Part shown: positions 44,601-53,662 of the stretch, one piece after another
Layout: each line of letters starts with the position of its first letter
How positions within the stretch are numbered: position 1 is the stretch's first letter
Source of the DNA: Pseudomonas sp. K2I15
GTDB taxonomy: Bacteria; Pseudomonadota; Gammaproteobacteria; Pseudomonadales; Pseudomonadaceae
Direction: 5' to 3'
Assembly (NCBI RefSeq): GCF_002204795.1
Contig: NZ_NIXO01000005.1
Span: 1-64,000 of the forward strand
DNA: 64,000 nucleotides
The notes under the pieces: generated by a model
Told to the model about the DNA's origin: nothing
The model's database searches: none
Seen by the model: only the letters and a program-made list of their open reading frames with translations
Made by a program: the position numbers and the translations under genes

Positions 44601-45527
44601 CTCGCGCTCGCCGGGCAGGAACACCAGCACATCGCCGGGGCTCTTGCGCTCGCTGCGCTCAAAGGCGGCAATTTCATCAAGGGTGGCGAGAATCGCCTGG
44701 TCGACGGTCAGGTCGTCCTCGACGCGGTTGCCCTCCTCGTCCTGCTCCAGGGTCAGCGGGCGGTACCAGGTTTCCACCGGGAACGTGCGGCCCGACACTT
44801 CGACAATCGGCGCATCGTCGAAGTGCTTGGAAAAGCGCTCCAGGTCGATGGTGGCCGAGGTGATGATGACTTTGAGGTCCGGGCGACGCGGCAGCAGGGT
44901 TTTCAGGTAGCCCAGCAGGAAGTCGATGTTCAGGCTGCGCTCGTGGGCTTCGTCGACGATGATCGTGTCATAGCGCTCGAGGTAGCGGTCGTTCTGGGTT
45001 TCGGCCAGCAGGATGCCGTCGGTCATCAGCTTGATCAGGGTGTTGGAATCACTCTGGTCCTCAAACCGCACCTGGTAACCCACCAGCGAACCCAGTGGTG
45101 TCGCCAACTCTTCCGCGACCCGGCTCGCCACGCTGCGCGCTGCAATCCGCCGCGGCTGAGTGTGGCCGATCAAACCGTATTGGCCACGGCCGATTTCCAG
45201 GCAGATTTTCGGCAACTGCGTGGTTTTACCCGAGCCGGTCTCACCGGCAATGATCAGCACCTGATGCTTGAGCAGCGCTGCCTTGATCTCGTCACGCTTG
45301 GCGGCGATCGGCAAGCTGTCGTCGTAGCGAATCACCGGCAGGCTGGCACGCCGCGCCGCCACCTGGGCACAGGAGGCCTGCATCCGCGTCACCCACTGCG
45401 CAAGTTTTTCCTCATCGGGCTTCTTGCGCAGCTCAAGCAGCTGCCGCCGCAAGCGGTGGCGGTCGGCGAGCATGGCGTGATCGAGGTTTTTCAGCAGTTG
45501 GTCGATAGCGGGCGCTTGGTCAGTCAT
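41616..45527 (-). CDS. hrpA: ATP-dependent RNA helicase HrpA
   Basis: This 1303-residue DEAH-box helicase is the usual length. Walker A is IIAGETGSGKTTQLPK, the DEAH motif is IIVDEAHERSLNIDFLLGYL, motif III is ITSATIDL and motif VI is QRKGRCGRVEPG. HA2/OB domains and the large DUF3418 C-terminal region (from about 720) follow. Bacterial HrpA acts on RNA, including resolving stalled ribosomes on mRNA in E. coli. It lies next to aceK (70 bp apart, same strand) without a known functional link. Confidence 0.95.
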   Translation of the reverse strand: MTDQAPAIDQLLKNLDHAMLADRHRLRRQLLELRKKPDEEKLAQWVTRMQASCAQVAARRASLPVIRYDDSLPIAAKRDEIKAALLKHQVLIIAGETGSGKTTQLPKICLEIGRGQYGLIGHTQPRRIAARSVASRVAEELATPLGSLVGYQVRFEDQSDSNTLIKLMTDGILLAETQNDRYLERYDTIIVDEAHERSLNIDFLLGYLKTLLPRRPDLKVIITSATIDLERFSKHFDDAPIVEVSGRTFPVETWYRPLTLEQDEEGNRVEDDLTVDQAILATLDEIAAFERSERKSPGDVLVFLPGEREIRDAADMLRKAQLKHTEILPLYARLSPAEQQRIFQSHPGRRVVLATNVAETSLTVPGIRYVIDSGTARISRYSYRAKVQRLPIEAISQASANQRKGRCGRVEPGICVRLFSEEDFIGRPEFTDPEILRTNLAAVILQMLHLRLGEITDFPFIEPPDGKAISDGFNLLQELSAVDRNSQLTPMGRQLARLPVDPRMGRMLLEAAKLGSLQEVLIVASAMSIQDPRERPPERQQAADQAHAQWKDPDSDFAGLVNLWRGFEEQRQALTASPLRNWCRKNFLNYLRLREWRDSHRQLSLICRDMQLTVNKEPADFPKLHKAVLSGLLSQIGQKTEDGDYLGARQRRFWIHPSSGIGKKRPQWLMTAELVETTKLYARMVAKIDADWIEPLAGHLIKKNHFEPHWEKKRGQVVAFEQITLFGLIIVGRRPVHYGPIDPVTSRELFIREGLVRGEIQSRARCLTANQQLLEQLDELEAKARRRDILADEETLYAFYDARLPAEIHQTATFDSWYKVNSQKDPQLLIMREEDVLAREASEVTAAHYPDTLHLGDLALALSYHFEPNHPRDGVTLRVPAPLLPALPPERLEWLVPGVIEAKCIALVRNLPKALRKNFVPVPDFVKAALQRIEFGQGSLPQALGRELLRMTGARVSDEAWAEAAQQVENHMKMNLEVVDGQGKFLGEGRDLAELTARFAEASQAALAVPQTAKSQQPVEAKVFAAVAEKTQQNIAGLSMTVYPALVEENGTVKEGRFSTAAEAEFQHRRALQRLLLQQLAEPAKFLRGKLPGLTELGLMYRELGRIEALVEDILLASLDSCVLEGEASLPRDGAGLAALAERKRGSWTEHAERQARLTLEILKLWHGLQKRFKGKIDLAQAVALNDIKQQLGNLVYPGFVRETPAQWFKELPRFLKAIELRLEKLPSQVQKDRVWSTELGGLWSQYQNRLNKHAQEGKRDPQLELYRWWLEEYRVSLFAQQLGTKVPISDKRLSKQWSQVEA

Positions 45528-45597
45528 CAGGTACGCAAAGGTCGTCTATTTATGCAGGGGCCGGATTGTCGCAGAAAAGCGCCGCCACGCGCTCCCC

Positions 45598-47319
45598 TCA
45601 TTCGTTGTCCAGGCCCTTGCGCCGGTAGGGAAACACATCAATCACCTTGCCGGCGCGAATCGCCTCTTGCAGGCTTTTCCAGTAGTCGGCGTTGTACAAC
45701 TCGCCATGCAGTTCGTCGAACAGCCGGCGCTGGCCCGCATCGGCAAACAGGAACGGCGGAAATTCCTCCGGGAACACGTCCAGCGGGCCGATGGAGTACC
45801 AGGGCTCGGAAGCCATTTCATCTTCAGGGGTGCGCGGCGCCGGGATATGCCGGAAGTTGGCCTCGGTGAGGAAGCAGATTTCGTCGTAGTCGTAGAACAC
45901 CACGCGACCGTGACGGGTGACGCCAAAATTCTTCAGCAGCATGTCGCCGGGGAAAATGTTCGCCGCCGCCAGTTGTTTGATCGCCAGGCCGTAGTCTTCC
46001 AGCGCTTCGCGCACCTGGGCTTCGTTGGCATTTTCCAGGTAGAGGTTGAGCGGGGTCATGCGCCGTTCGGTCCAGCAGTGGCGGATCAGCACCGTATCGC
46101 CTTCCACTTCGACGGTGCCAGCGGCGACTTCAAGCAGCTCGGCCAGGCACTCGGGCTCGAATTTGCTCAGCGGAAAACGGAAGTCGGCGAACTCCTGGGT
46201 GTCGGCCATGCGCCCGACCCGGTCGACACTTTTCACCAGCCGGTACTTCTCGATCACGGTGGCGCGGTTGACGTTTTTCGAGGGTGAAAACCGGTCCTTG
46301 ATGATCTTGAACACGGTGTTGAAGCCCGGCAGGGTAAACACGCTCATGACCATGCCGCGCACGCCCGGCGCCATGATGAACTGGTCATCGGTGGTGGCGA
46401 GGTGGTTGATCAGCGCCCGGTAGAATTCGGATTTGCCGTGTTTGTAGAAGCCGATCGAGGTGTACAGCTCGGCAATGTGCTTGCCCGGCAGGATGCGCTT
46501 GAGGAAGCCGATAAACTCCGCCGGCACCGGCACATCCACCATGAAATAAGAGCGGGTGAACGAGAAGATGATCGACACATCGGCCTCGTCGGTGATCAGC
46601 GCGTCGATCTGGATGCCGCGCCCTTCGCGGTGCAACAGCGGGATCACCAGCGGCCATTGTTCGTCGCGGGTGTAGATGCGTCCTACGAGGTACGCGCCTT
46701 TGTTGCGGTACAGCACCGAGGAAAACAGCTCGACGTTGAGGTCTGGGTCCTTGCACACCCAGTCCGGCAGGTTTTCGCGCAGCTGTGTTTCCAGGCGGCG
46801 CAGGTCTGCGGGCAAGTCGGCGTAGGGTTCGCTGAAGCGGTAGTCGGCAAAAATCTGTTCCAGCATACCCGCCAGCTTGCCGCCGGGCTTGTAGGTGCGG
46901 GTTTGCGCAGCGCGGGCGCGGCGCATGCTCGGCCGGGTGGTGTGGATGAACATGCAGCCGTCGCTGATCAGGTCATGACTGAACAGGCCGCAAAACGTCG
47001 AGTTGTACCAGGTCTCGGACAGCTCATCGTCAAACCGCAGGTCAATCAGGCTGATGTAGGCGCTTTTCACCAGCGGCCATACTGAAATGTCGAGCAATAC
47101 GGCCTCATCGAAGGCCGCGCGCAGCCGCGCCGTGACCTCGCTGACCTTGTCTTCATACAGGTTGATACGCGCAGCCGACGCCGCCTGCCCTTGCTGCCAC
47201 TGCGCCTTTTCGAAACGCTCCCGGGCGCCGTCGGTGATCTGGCGGAAGTGCTCGCGGTAGTCGTCGAAGCCGTCGAGGATCATCTGCGCAATGTCGAGGG
47301 CTGGCGTTTGCTGCGGCAT
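45598..47319 (-). CDS. aceK: isocitrate dehydrogenase kinase/phosphatase
   Basis: This 573-residue AceK phosphorylates and dephosphorylates isocitrate dehydrogenase, switching carbon between the TCA cycle and glyoxylate bypass. ATP-binding and regulatory stretches are [19 protein letters not shown] and [17 protein letters not shown]; the kinase core has [20 protein letters not shown] and [14 protein letters not shown] choose ATG at 47319 because AGAGG lies 8 nt upstream; the ATG at 47340 lacks one. Unlike in E. coli it is not next to aceBA. Confidence 0.95.
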   Translation of the reverse strand: MPQQTPALDIAQMILDGFDDYREHFRQITDGARERFEKAQWQQGQAASAARINLYEDKVSEVTARLRAAFDEAVLLDISVWPLVKSAYISLIDLRFDDELSETWYNSTFCGLFSHDLISDGCMFIHTTRPSMRRARAAQTRTYKPGGKLAGMLEQIFADYRFSEPYADLPADLRRLETQLRENLPDWVCKDPDLNVELFSSVLYRNKGAYLVGRIYTRDEQWPLVIPLLHREGRGIQIDALITDEADVSIIFSFTRSYFMVDVPVPAEFIGFLKRILPGKHIAELYTSIGFYKHGKSEFYRALINHLATTDDQFIMAPGVRGMVMSVFTLPGFNTVFKIIKDRFSPSKNVNRATVIEKYRLVKSVDRVGRMADTQEFADFRFPLSKFEPECLAELLEVAAGTVEVEGDTVLIRHCWTERRMTPLNLYLENANEAQVREALEDYGLAIKQLAAANIFPGDMLLKNFGVTRHGRVVFYDYDEICFLTEANFRHIPAPRTPEDEMASEPWYSIGPLDVFPEEFPPFLFADAGQRRLFDELHGELYNADYWKSLQEAIRAGKVIDVFPYRRKGLDNE

Positions 47320-47732
47320 TTGGGAAACCTCTGCGGGCATTTGGAGTGAGCTGAGCTTAGCCAGTGTGCGGGTAGAGGAGAAGGGTCATTTTTCGTTCAG
47401 ACTTGTACAGCTTTGTTCATTTTGTACATTTATTTTCAATTTTATGAGTTCGACCATTCGGTCAATAAAAACACCTTGCAGTCATCCCCTCCCGGTTAAA
47501 CGTTTCATCTGAAGACCTTTAACCACGGGCCTTACCTGTGTGTCTTCGGGAAAATCCGAGTCTTTGCTCTACCACAACAGACCTCTCCCATTCTCCGCGC
47601 ATTGGATCCAACGTAAGGGAAACCCTGATTACAAGAATGATGGCTCTTTGCTATATAGCGCGCCCTCTCCCACCCTAACAAGGTCAGAAGACCGACCCGG
47701 GAACAGGTTCTAATCGCCCAAGGAGCATTGAG
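47320..47732. promoter_or_regulatory. intergenic region upstream of the chemoreceptor gene
   Basis: These 413 bp lie between divergent aceK and the chemoreceptor gene. The aceK-proximal part (47380-47470) is AT-rich. A weak sigma-70-like pair, TTACAA (47629-47634) and TATATA (47652-47657), has 17-bp spacing and could serve the chemoreceptor gene. No FliA-type consensus is evident, and no short gene is convincing. Confidence 0.4.
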
Positions 47733-49358
47733 ATGTCATTGAGGAATATGGGGATTGGCCTGCGCGCCAGTCTGAGTTTTGGGGTTTTGGCCAGTCTGTT
47801 GATAGTGGTCGGCCTGTTTGGTTTGGGGCAAATGGCCAAGCTGCGGGAAAGCGCGCTGGTCATCGAAGAATCGTGGATGCCAAGCATTGAAAACATTCAC
47901 GACAGCGCCGCCTATGTCGCCAGCATCCGCCTGGAAGCGCTGCGCTTGCTCACCACCGATGAGTCGAGGGTGCGTGACAACAGCAAAAACCTGATCAGCC
48001 GCCAGCGCGGCGACCTTGAAGAACTGCTGAAGCGTCACGAAACCCTTCTGAGCAACGAGCAGGAACGCGACATGCTCAAGCAGTTGAGAGCCAACGTTGC
48101 GAGTTACATGACGATCGTCGCCCAGATGATTCAATTGGTCGACCAGGACCAACAGCAAAACGCCATGGACCTGCTCAACAGTCGCCTGGCGCCCCAAGGC
48201 GGGGTCCTCAATAAAAGCCTGGAAGACATGATCACCTTTAACCAGAAAGGTGTGGAAGACGCCGCAGAATCGGCGGCCCAGATGTACACCAGCGCCCAAT
48301 GGGTAGTCGGCGCCATTATCGTCACTGCCCTGCTGGCCACCTTATTGCTGGCCTGGCTGCTGACCCGCAGCATCACCACGCCGATTGGCCAGGCACTGAC
48401 GGTGGCCCGCACCATCGCGTCCGGCGACCTGAGCCGGCCGATCGTCGTCGAAGGCAAGGATGAGCCGGCGCAGTTGCTAACGGCATTGGCCACCATGCAG
48501 ACCAACCTGCAGGAAACCATCCGTGGCATCAGCGAATCGTCGCAGCAGTTGGCATCGGCGGCCGAAGAGATGAGCTCGGTAATGGAACAGAGCACCCGCG
48601 GCCTGCAAGCGCAGAACGACGAAATCGAACAGGCCGCCACCGCCGTGACGCAGATGAGCGCAGCAGTGGATGAAGTGGCGGGCAATGCGGTGTCCAGCGC
48701 CGAAGCTTCCAAGGCCTCCGACGAAGACAGCAAGCACGGCCACTACCAGATCAGCGAAACCATCAGCTCGATCCAGAACCTGGTGGACGAAGTACTCGGC
48801 GCCTCGACCAAGGCTGAAGGCCTGGCGGTGCAGGCTCAAGACATCACCAAAGTGCTGGAAGTGATTCGCGGGATAGCCGGGCAGACCAACCTCCTGGCGC
48901 TCAATGCCGCGATTGAGGCAGCCCGCGCGGGCGAGGCCGGCCGGGGTTTTGCGGTGGTAGCGGACGAGGTGCGCTCGCTGGCACAACGCACCCAGGATTC
49001 CACCGAAGAAATCGAGCAGATGATCAACGGTATCCAGCAAGGCACCCGGGATACCGTCGGCGCCCTGAACAGCAGTGCCGAACACGCCGGCCAGACCTTG
49101 CAGCGGGCCAACAGCGCCGGCAGTGCGCTGGAGAAAATCACTGCGGCAATCTCGCAGATCAGCCAGCGCAACCTGGTGATCGCCAGTGCCGCCGAGCAGC
49201 AGGCGTTGGTGGCTCGCGAGGTGGACCGCAGCCTGGTGAATATTCGGGATCTGTCGACGCAAACAGCAGCCGGTGCCACCCAAACCTCGGCGGCCAGCCA
49301 GGAACTGTCACGACTGGCGGTGGACCTCAACGGGTTGGTGACGCGTTTTGTGCTGTAA
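47733..49358 (+). CDS. methyl-accepting chemotaxis protein
   Basis: This 541-residue chemoreceptor has TM1 at about 12-32, a four-helix-bundle periplasmic sensor (about 35-188), TM2 at about 190-212, HAMP, and a cytoplasmic coiled coil with the signalling tip [20 protein letters not shown] then [20 protein letters not shown]. Methylation-type Glu/Gln heptads are present. There is no CheR-binding pentapeptide at the C-terminus (ends LVTRFVL). The ligand is unknown. The ATG is preceded by AAGGAG. Confidence 0.93.
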   Translation: MSLRNMGIGLRASLSFGVLASLLIVVGLFGLGQMAKLRESALVIEESWMPSIENIHDSAAYVASIRLEALRLLTTDESRVRDNSKNLISRQRGDLEELLKRHETLLSNEQERDMLKQLRANVASYMTIVAQMIQLVDQDQQQNAMDLLNSRLAPQGGVLNKSLEDMITFNQKGVEDAAESAAQMYTSAQWVVGAIIVTALLATLLLAWLLTRSITTPIGQALTVARTIASGDLSRPIVVEGKDEPAQLLTALATMQTNLQETIRGISESSQQLASAAEEMSSVMEQSTRGLQAQNDEIEQAATAVTQMSAAVDEVAGNAVSSAEASKASDEDSKHGHYQISETISSIQNLVDEVLGASTKAEGLAVQAQDITKVLEVIRGIAGQTNLLALNAAIEAARAGEAGRGFAVVADEVRSLAQRTQDSTEEIEQMINGIQQGTRDTVGALNSSAEHAGQTLQRANSAGSALEKITAAISQISQRNLVIASAAEQQALVAREVDRSLVNIRDLSTQTAAGATQTSAASQELSRLAVDLNGLVTRFVL

Positions 49359-49429
49359 AGCTGTATTAGCGATTGTGTCAGACAGGTCGGTGGGCAACAC
49401 TTCCACCCTTATCCAACAGGAGTTTTTCC

Positions 49430-50326
49430 GTGAGACCTGTCGACACCCTGCACCTGTTGGTGCTGGCCGCTATCTGGGGCGCTAGTTTTCTGTTCATGCG
49501 AATTATCGCGCCGGAGATCGGCACCCTTCCTACCGCGTTTTTCCGGGTGTCGATTGCCGCCACCGGCCTGCTGGTGATCCTCGCCATGATGCGGGTGAGC
49601 TGGGACTTCCAAGGCAAGTTCAAGACGGTTCTGTTGCTGGGCGTCATCAACTCCGGCATTCCCGCGACCATGTATTCGGTGGCGGCCCAAGTACTGCCAG
49701 CCGGCTACTCGGCGATCTTCAATGCCACCACGCCGCTGATGGGCGTGTTGATTGGCGGGCTGTTTTTCAGTGAGCGCCTGACACCGTCGAAAATCGCCGG
49801 GGTATGTCTGGGGCTGTTTGGCGTTGGCGTCCTGACCCGCGCCGGGCCGGTGGCCTTCGATATGGAACTGCTGATGGGCGCGCTGGCGTGCCTGTTGGCA
49901 ACCACATGTTATGGCTTTGCCGGCTTTTTGGCACGACGTTGGCTCGATCAACGGGGCGGCCTGGACAGTCGCCTGGCGGCCTTGGGCAGTATGCTCGGGG
50001 CCTCGCTGTTTCTGCTGCCGCTGTTTGCCTGGAGTGCCATCCGCCATCCACCGGTCAGTTGGGGTGGTTGGCCTGTGTGGTTGTCGCTGCTGGGATTAGG
50101 GCTGGTGTGTACGGCGTTTGCCTACATCCTGTACTTCCGCTTGCTGACGTCCATTGGCCCGGTGAAGTCGATGACCGTGACCTTCATGATTCCGCCGTTT
50201 GGGGTGTTGTGGGGCGCGTTACTGCTGGATGAGCCGTTGTCCATGGCGCATCTGTATGGCGGGTTGTTGATTGCGGGGGCGTTGTGGCTGGTGCTTCGGC
50301 CGGGGAAGTTGGCTAAATCCCTGTAG
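49430..50326 (+). CDS. EamA/DMT-superfamily transporter
   Basis: This 298-residue protein has ten predicted helices and two EamA repeats. DTLHLLVLAAIWGASFLFMR starts helix 1; MYSVAAQVLPAGYSAIFNAT and SMTVTFMIPPFGVLWGALLL are typical. The start is GTG at 49430 with AGGAG 7 nt upstream; the in-frame ATG at 49373 has no hydrophobic continuity. The stop codon TAG lies within a REP unit (CTGTAGGAGCG). The substrate is unknown. Confidence 0.87.
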   Translation: MRPVDTLHLLVLAAIWGASFLFMRIIAPEIGTLPTAFFRVSIAATGLLVILAMMRVSWDFQGKFKTVLLLGVINSGIPATMYSVAAQVLPAGYSAIFNATTPLMGVLIGGLFFSERLTPSKIAGVCLGLFGVGVLTRAGPVAFDMELLMGALACLLATTCYGFAGFLARRWLDQRGGLDSRLAALGSMLGASLFLLPLFAWSAIRHPPVSWGGWPVWLSLLGLGLVCTAFAYILYFRLLTSIGPVKSMTVTFMIPPFGVLWGALLLDEPLSMAHLYGGLLIAGALWLVLRPGKLAKSL

Positions 50327-50436
50327 GAGCGAGCTTGCTCGCGAAAAACGTCAAGGCACCGCGTTCATTCAGACATCGCGCGTTATCGTTGACGTCCATC
50401 GCGAGCAAGAACCAGGCGTGCCCCTCGCTCCTACAG
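50322..50436. repeat. REPIN with interrupted right arm
   Basis: Left arm TGTAGGAGCGAGCTTGCTCG starts at 50322 inside the EamA stop. The right arm reads GCGAGCAAG, then 14 extra bases (50410-50423), then CTCGCTCCTACAG, so the arm has been split. Confidence 0.8.
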
Positions 50437-50449
50437 TGGTGCAGGTTGA

Positions 50450-51310
50450 TCAGCTCTTACGGAACACAAACGCCAATCCGACGATGATCAAGCCCATCCC
50501 CAGCAAGCTCAGCATTGCCAGCTTGTTGCCGAAGATCAGGTAGTCCATTACCGCTGTCACTGCGGGCACCAGGTAGAACAAGCTGGTGACATTCACCAGG
50601 TTGCCCCGGGCGATCAGCCGGTACAGCAACAACGTCGCCAGCAGTGACACCACCAGCCCCATCCACAGCACCGGCACGAAAAAGCCGGTGCTGTGTTCAA
50701 AGTGGAGCGGCTGGAACGGTACAAACACCGAGCACAACAGCAAGCCGGCCAGGTACTGCACCGGCAGCGTGCCCAACGGGTTATCGGTGATGCGTTTCTG
50801 CATGATCGAACCGAAGGTCATGCTGGCCAGCGCCAACAGGCCGAAGAGCACCCCGGCCAAGGACATGCCGGACATGCCGATGCCCTGATACACCACCATG
50901 ATCAACCCCGCCAACCCCAGCGCCAGGCCGAACATCCGGCTCCAGGAGCGCTGACGTTCCATCAACACCACGGTCAGAATCGGCTGCACCCCCATGATGG
51001 TTGCCATCATCCCGGGCGTCACTTTGAGGTCCAGGGCCAGCAGGTAGAAAATCTGGTAAGCCCCCAACAGCACCAGCCCGGTGGCCGCCGCGTAGAGCAT
51101 CGGCTTGCCGGGGCGTGGCAACTTCAGCTTGAGGATCGGTACCAGAATCACCAACCCCGCCAGGGCGATGGCAAAACGGATCAGCAGAAACGCAAAGGGA
51201 GACGCGTGGGCCAAGCCCCATTTGGAGAAAATCGCCCCGCTGCTCCACAGCAATACAAACAGGCTCGTGGAGGCCGCCGCGGCCACGGATTGTTTCGAAA
51301 GAACAGACAT
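50450..51310 (-). CDS. EamA/DMT-superfamily transporter
   Basis: This 286-residue, ten-helix transporter includes FVLLWSSGAIFSKWGLAHAS near the N-terminus and SLFYLVPAVTAVMDYLIFGN near the end, typical of EamA proteins of the RhtA/YedA kind. The ATG at 51310 has AGGTGG 5 nt upstream. It is convergent with the other EamA gene across a REPIN; the two proteins are only distantly similar. The substrate is unknown. Confidence 0.87.
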   Translation of the reverse strand: MSVLSKQSVAAAASTSLFVLLWSSGAIFSKWGLAHASPFAFLLIRFAIALAGLVILVPILKLKLPRPGKPMLYAAATGLVLLGAYQIFYLLALDLKVTPGMMATIMGVQPILTVVLMERQRSWSRMFGLALGLAGLIMVVYQGIGMSGMSLAGVLFGLLALASMTFGSIMQKRITDNPLGTLPVQYLAGLLLCSVFVPFQPLHFEHSTGFFVPVLWMGLVVSLLATLLLYRLIARGNLVNVTSLFYLVPAVTAVMDYLIFGNKLAMLSLLGMGLIIVGLAFVFRKS

Positions 51311-51740
51311 GGATACCACCTGTGATCAGGCAAAAAGCCAACTCAGCAACAGCTGAAATTCAGTAGGTTTTTTTCAGGCGGGCACAGGGGAACAGCAATC
51401 AGCTGATCAGCCCTAAATGCCAACACCCGGCGGTGATACGACTGCGTACACCGGCGTGCTACTGACAGGTGGGGGGTAGTGACTGATCTGCGCAGGCTGC
51501 TGGTTCCCGCACGGCACGACCGCAGCGTTGACCGCTGAATCGACTACCGCTATGCGCAGGGAAGCTGGCATGTGCTGATCTTTTTTGAGGGGATGAATAC
51601 GGTGTGTGAAAACACCAGGGGCCGACTATAACCAGCTGGGAACATGCTTTGCAATGAGTTTGCCAAAGGGCCAGTAAGGACAGGTAATGGAGGCGTGCCT
51701 AGGCTGAGGAAACCAGCCACCCCTGACCTCAAGAGAAAAA
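51311..51740. other. intergenic region, no convincing gene
   Basis: These 430 bp separate the EamA gene from the GNAT-like gene. A 12-codon ORF (51593-51631) has a strong GAGGGG before its ATG and a GGTGT/ACACC hairpin inside it, and could be a leader. Minus-strand frames here look like chance. The base composition is more mixed than in the surrounding genes. Confidence 0.4.
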
Positions 51741-52280
51741 ATGCCGCGACCACACACCTTTCTCAGGTACCAGTTGAATAGGTCAAAAGCCCGCAACTTT
51801 GCCAATGCAACACTTGCCCGATTGCCGACTAAATCGAAGCACGTAACCCCCGACATACCGGACCTCACGCACGTCAGATTTGAAGCAATCGATGGGGCTG
51901 CTCTGGATGCCTATCACACATGGGAGTCGCCCTGCTTTTCATGGGAAGAGGTCGTACAGTGGAAAGCGAAGGAGCTGATGTATTTCGACATCTCAATCTG
52001 GTTGGATCGTGAACTCTGTGGACTGTGCTTTGCCAACCCAAACCACAGCCGACTGAGGATGCGGATCGTCCGATTAGAAGCAAAACCGGGAGGCGATCAT
52101 TCACTGCGCGGTTACATCGCGCCGCTTGCGTTGATGGCCGTTGAACATTACGTACGGATCGTTGGCAGCAAGGCCATCGAAATACAGGAGCCTTTACCGG
52201 GAGCAGTTCCCGCCTACGAAAAACTGGGCTTTACATTCGATGCGTCAGGCAGGCTTGCAAAGGAAATAGGCAGCGCTTAG
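51741..52280 (+). CDS. GNAT-like protein, function unknown
   Basis: This 179-residue protein has a basic N-terminal tail (MPRPHTFLRYQLNRSKARNF) and a region resembling a GNAT acetyltransferase core. WLDRELCGLCFANPNHSRLRMRIVRLEAK could be strands 3-4, and EIQEPLPGAVPAYEKLGFTF matches the GNAT C-terminal A-YEKLGF pattern. The acetyl-CoA loop (Q/RxxGxG/A) is not obvious. GC is lower than in neighbours. It is followed after 42 bp by a 52-codon gene in the same direction, so the two may be a pair. Confidence 0.65.
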   Translation: MPRPHTFLRYQLNRSKARNFANATLARLPTKSKHVTPDIPDLTHVRFEAIDGAALDAYHTWESPCFSWEEVVQWKAKELMYFDISIWLDRELCGLCFANPNHSRLRMRIVRLEAKPGGDHSLRGYIAPLALMAVEHYVRIVGSKAIEIQEPLPGAVPAYEKLGFTFDASGRLAKEIGSA

Positions 52281-52322
52281 GATCCTGACCATCGATCAAT
52301 TAATGATCAATTCGGAGACACC

Positions 52323-52481
52323 ATGAAAGGTCTCGTTGAAAATAAAACAGCAAGAAACAAAAAATCATCCCGACGCCACGAACGGCTTAACGATGAGCCC
52401 CCAGCAGTTGATCCCCGAATCCTCCGCGCCCTCATTGAGGGAGTCGACGAGCCAGCTGGCGTATTGGCAGGACGCAAATAA
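52323..52481 (+). CDS. 52-residue small protein downstream of the GNAT-like gene
   Basis: A complete short ORF starts MKGLVENKTARNKKSSRRHE and ends VDEPAGVLAGRK. The N-terminal half is strongly basic and the C-terminal half forms a predicted helix (DPRILRALIEGVDEPAG). GGAG lies 6 nt before the ATG, and a terminator follows 10 bp after the stop, both supporting expression. I do not recognise a family. It could be a small partner of the GNAT-like protein. Confidence 0.6.
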   Translation: MKGLVENKTARNKKSSRRHERLNDEPPAVDPRILRALIEGVDEPAGVLAGRK

Positions 52482-52490
52482 TCCCCCCAT

Positions 52491-52520
52491 AAAAAAACCG
52501 CTCCAACAGAGCGGTTTTTT
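52491..52520. terminator. bidirectional terminator
   Basis: ACCGCTC-CAACA-GAGCGGT with an A-run before and T-run after. It lies between the 52-codon gene and the convergent lpxO. Confidence 0.9.
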
Positions 52521-52537
52521 CGTTTCAGGCACCTGGA

Positions 52538-53476
52538 TCAGCCAAACAGCCAATACCCCAACGCCGTCAGCACCACCACCGCCAACACCGGCCGCAGGAT
52601 GCGATAAGCCTTCGGATGCTTGCGCTTCCACTGCTTGACCACACCACTGAAGCGGTCGCTGAAGCGCTTGCTCCACGCATACGCCTGGTTGATCCCGCCA
52701 ACGCGCTCGTCATCCAGGTTCTGTGGCGCCGTAGCGCGACCCAGTTGGGCGCTGACCCAGCGGTTGATGCGGGTCATCAGGCGGCTGCTCAGCGGGCGTT
52801 CGATGTCGCAGAACAGAATCACCCGGGTGTGCTCGGTTTCGTTCTTCACCCAGTGCACGTAGGTCTCATCGAACATCACGTCTTCACCGTCACGCCAGGC
52901 GTACACCTGGCCGTCGACAAAGATGCGGCAGTCATCGGAGTTGGGTGTAGACAGCCCCAGGTGATAACGCAGGGAACCGGCAAACGGATCACGGTGCGGG
53001 TTGAGGTGGCTGCCACCGGGCAACAGGGCAAACATCGCGCCCTTGACGTTGGGAATGCTGCTGACCAGGGCCACGGTTTTCGGGCACAGCAGTTCAGCCG
53101 ACGGAAGAGGTTTGTCGTACCACTTGAGGTAGAAACGCTTCCAGCCCTTCTTGAAGAACGAGCCAAAACCGGCGTCGTTGTTCTTCTCGGCGGCGCGGAT
53201 GTAGCCCTCGTCGAACAGGTGCATGGCCTCTTCGCGAATCACCTCCCAGTTGTCCTTGAGCACGTCCAGCTCCGGGAACTTGCTGCGGTCCAGGTACGGC
53301 TTGGACGGCACCGCAGAGAAGATGTACATCAAGGCGTTATACGGGGCGAACAGCGCCGAATGGTTGACGAACTGACGCAACATCGGCAAACGGGCCTTGC
53401 CACGCAAATGCACATACAGCGTGCTGCCGATAAACAGCAGCAACACCGACAGTTTGGCGGCCAAAGAAAAGGTCAT
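52538..53476 (-). CDS. lpxO: lipid A 2-hydroxylase LpxO (aspartyl/asparaginyl beta-hydroxylase family)
   Basis: This 312-residue Fe(II)/2-oxoglutarate oxygenase has an N-terminal membrane segment (about 5-22) and probably a C-terminal one (about 290-308). The metal site is HRDPFAGSLRYHLGL (HxD) with distal His in FDETYVHWVKNE and the 2-oxoglutarate Arg in TRVILFCDIERP. LpxO hydroxylates the secondary acyl chain of lipid A at the cytoplasmic face. P. aeruginosa has two paralogues; which one this matches cannot be decided here. Confidence 0.88.
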   Translation of the reverse strand: MTFSLAAKLSVLLLFIGSTLYVHLRGKARLPMLRQFVNHSALFAPYNALMYIFSAVPSKPYLDRSKFPELDVLKDNWEVIREEAMHLFDEGYIRAAEKNNDAGFGSFFKKGWKRFYLKWYDKPLPSAELLCPKTVALVSSIPNVKGAMFALLPGGSHLNPHRDPFAGSLRYHLGLSTPNSDDCRIFVDGQVYAWRDGEDVMFDETYVHWVKNETEHTRVILFCDIERPLSSRLMTRINRWVSAQLGRATAPQNLDDERVGGINQAYAWSKRFSDRFSGVVKQWKRKHPKAYRILRPVLAVVVLTALGYWLFG

Positions 53477-53662
53477 GCAGCAACTCCTGGAAATAGGCGT
53501 CTGGCCATTAGCCTCCCGTTATCGGGAAACCAGACGTAGCAGCCGGCCATGATAAACACTCCGGGCCTCGGGCAAAACCCGCGCACTCCAACAATCAGCA
53601 TCCAGCGGTGCGCGATGATGGGCCAATTATGCATAAGGTCCACGCCATCGCGCTGATTTGAA

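Noticed and set aside
47320-47732. FliA (sigma-28) promoter for the chemoreceptor gene
   Set aside because: A TAAA word occurs, but no GCCGATAA-like -10 element stands at the right distance.
51550-51868. Minus-strand frames of 67 and 80 codons upstream of and overlapping the GNAT-like gene
   Set aside because: No ribosome-binding site or motif; they overlap the start of the better-supported plus-strand gene.
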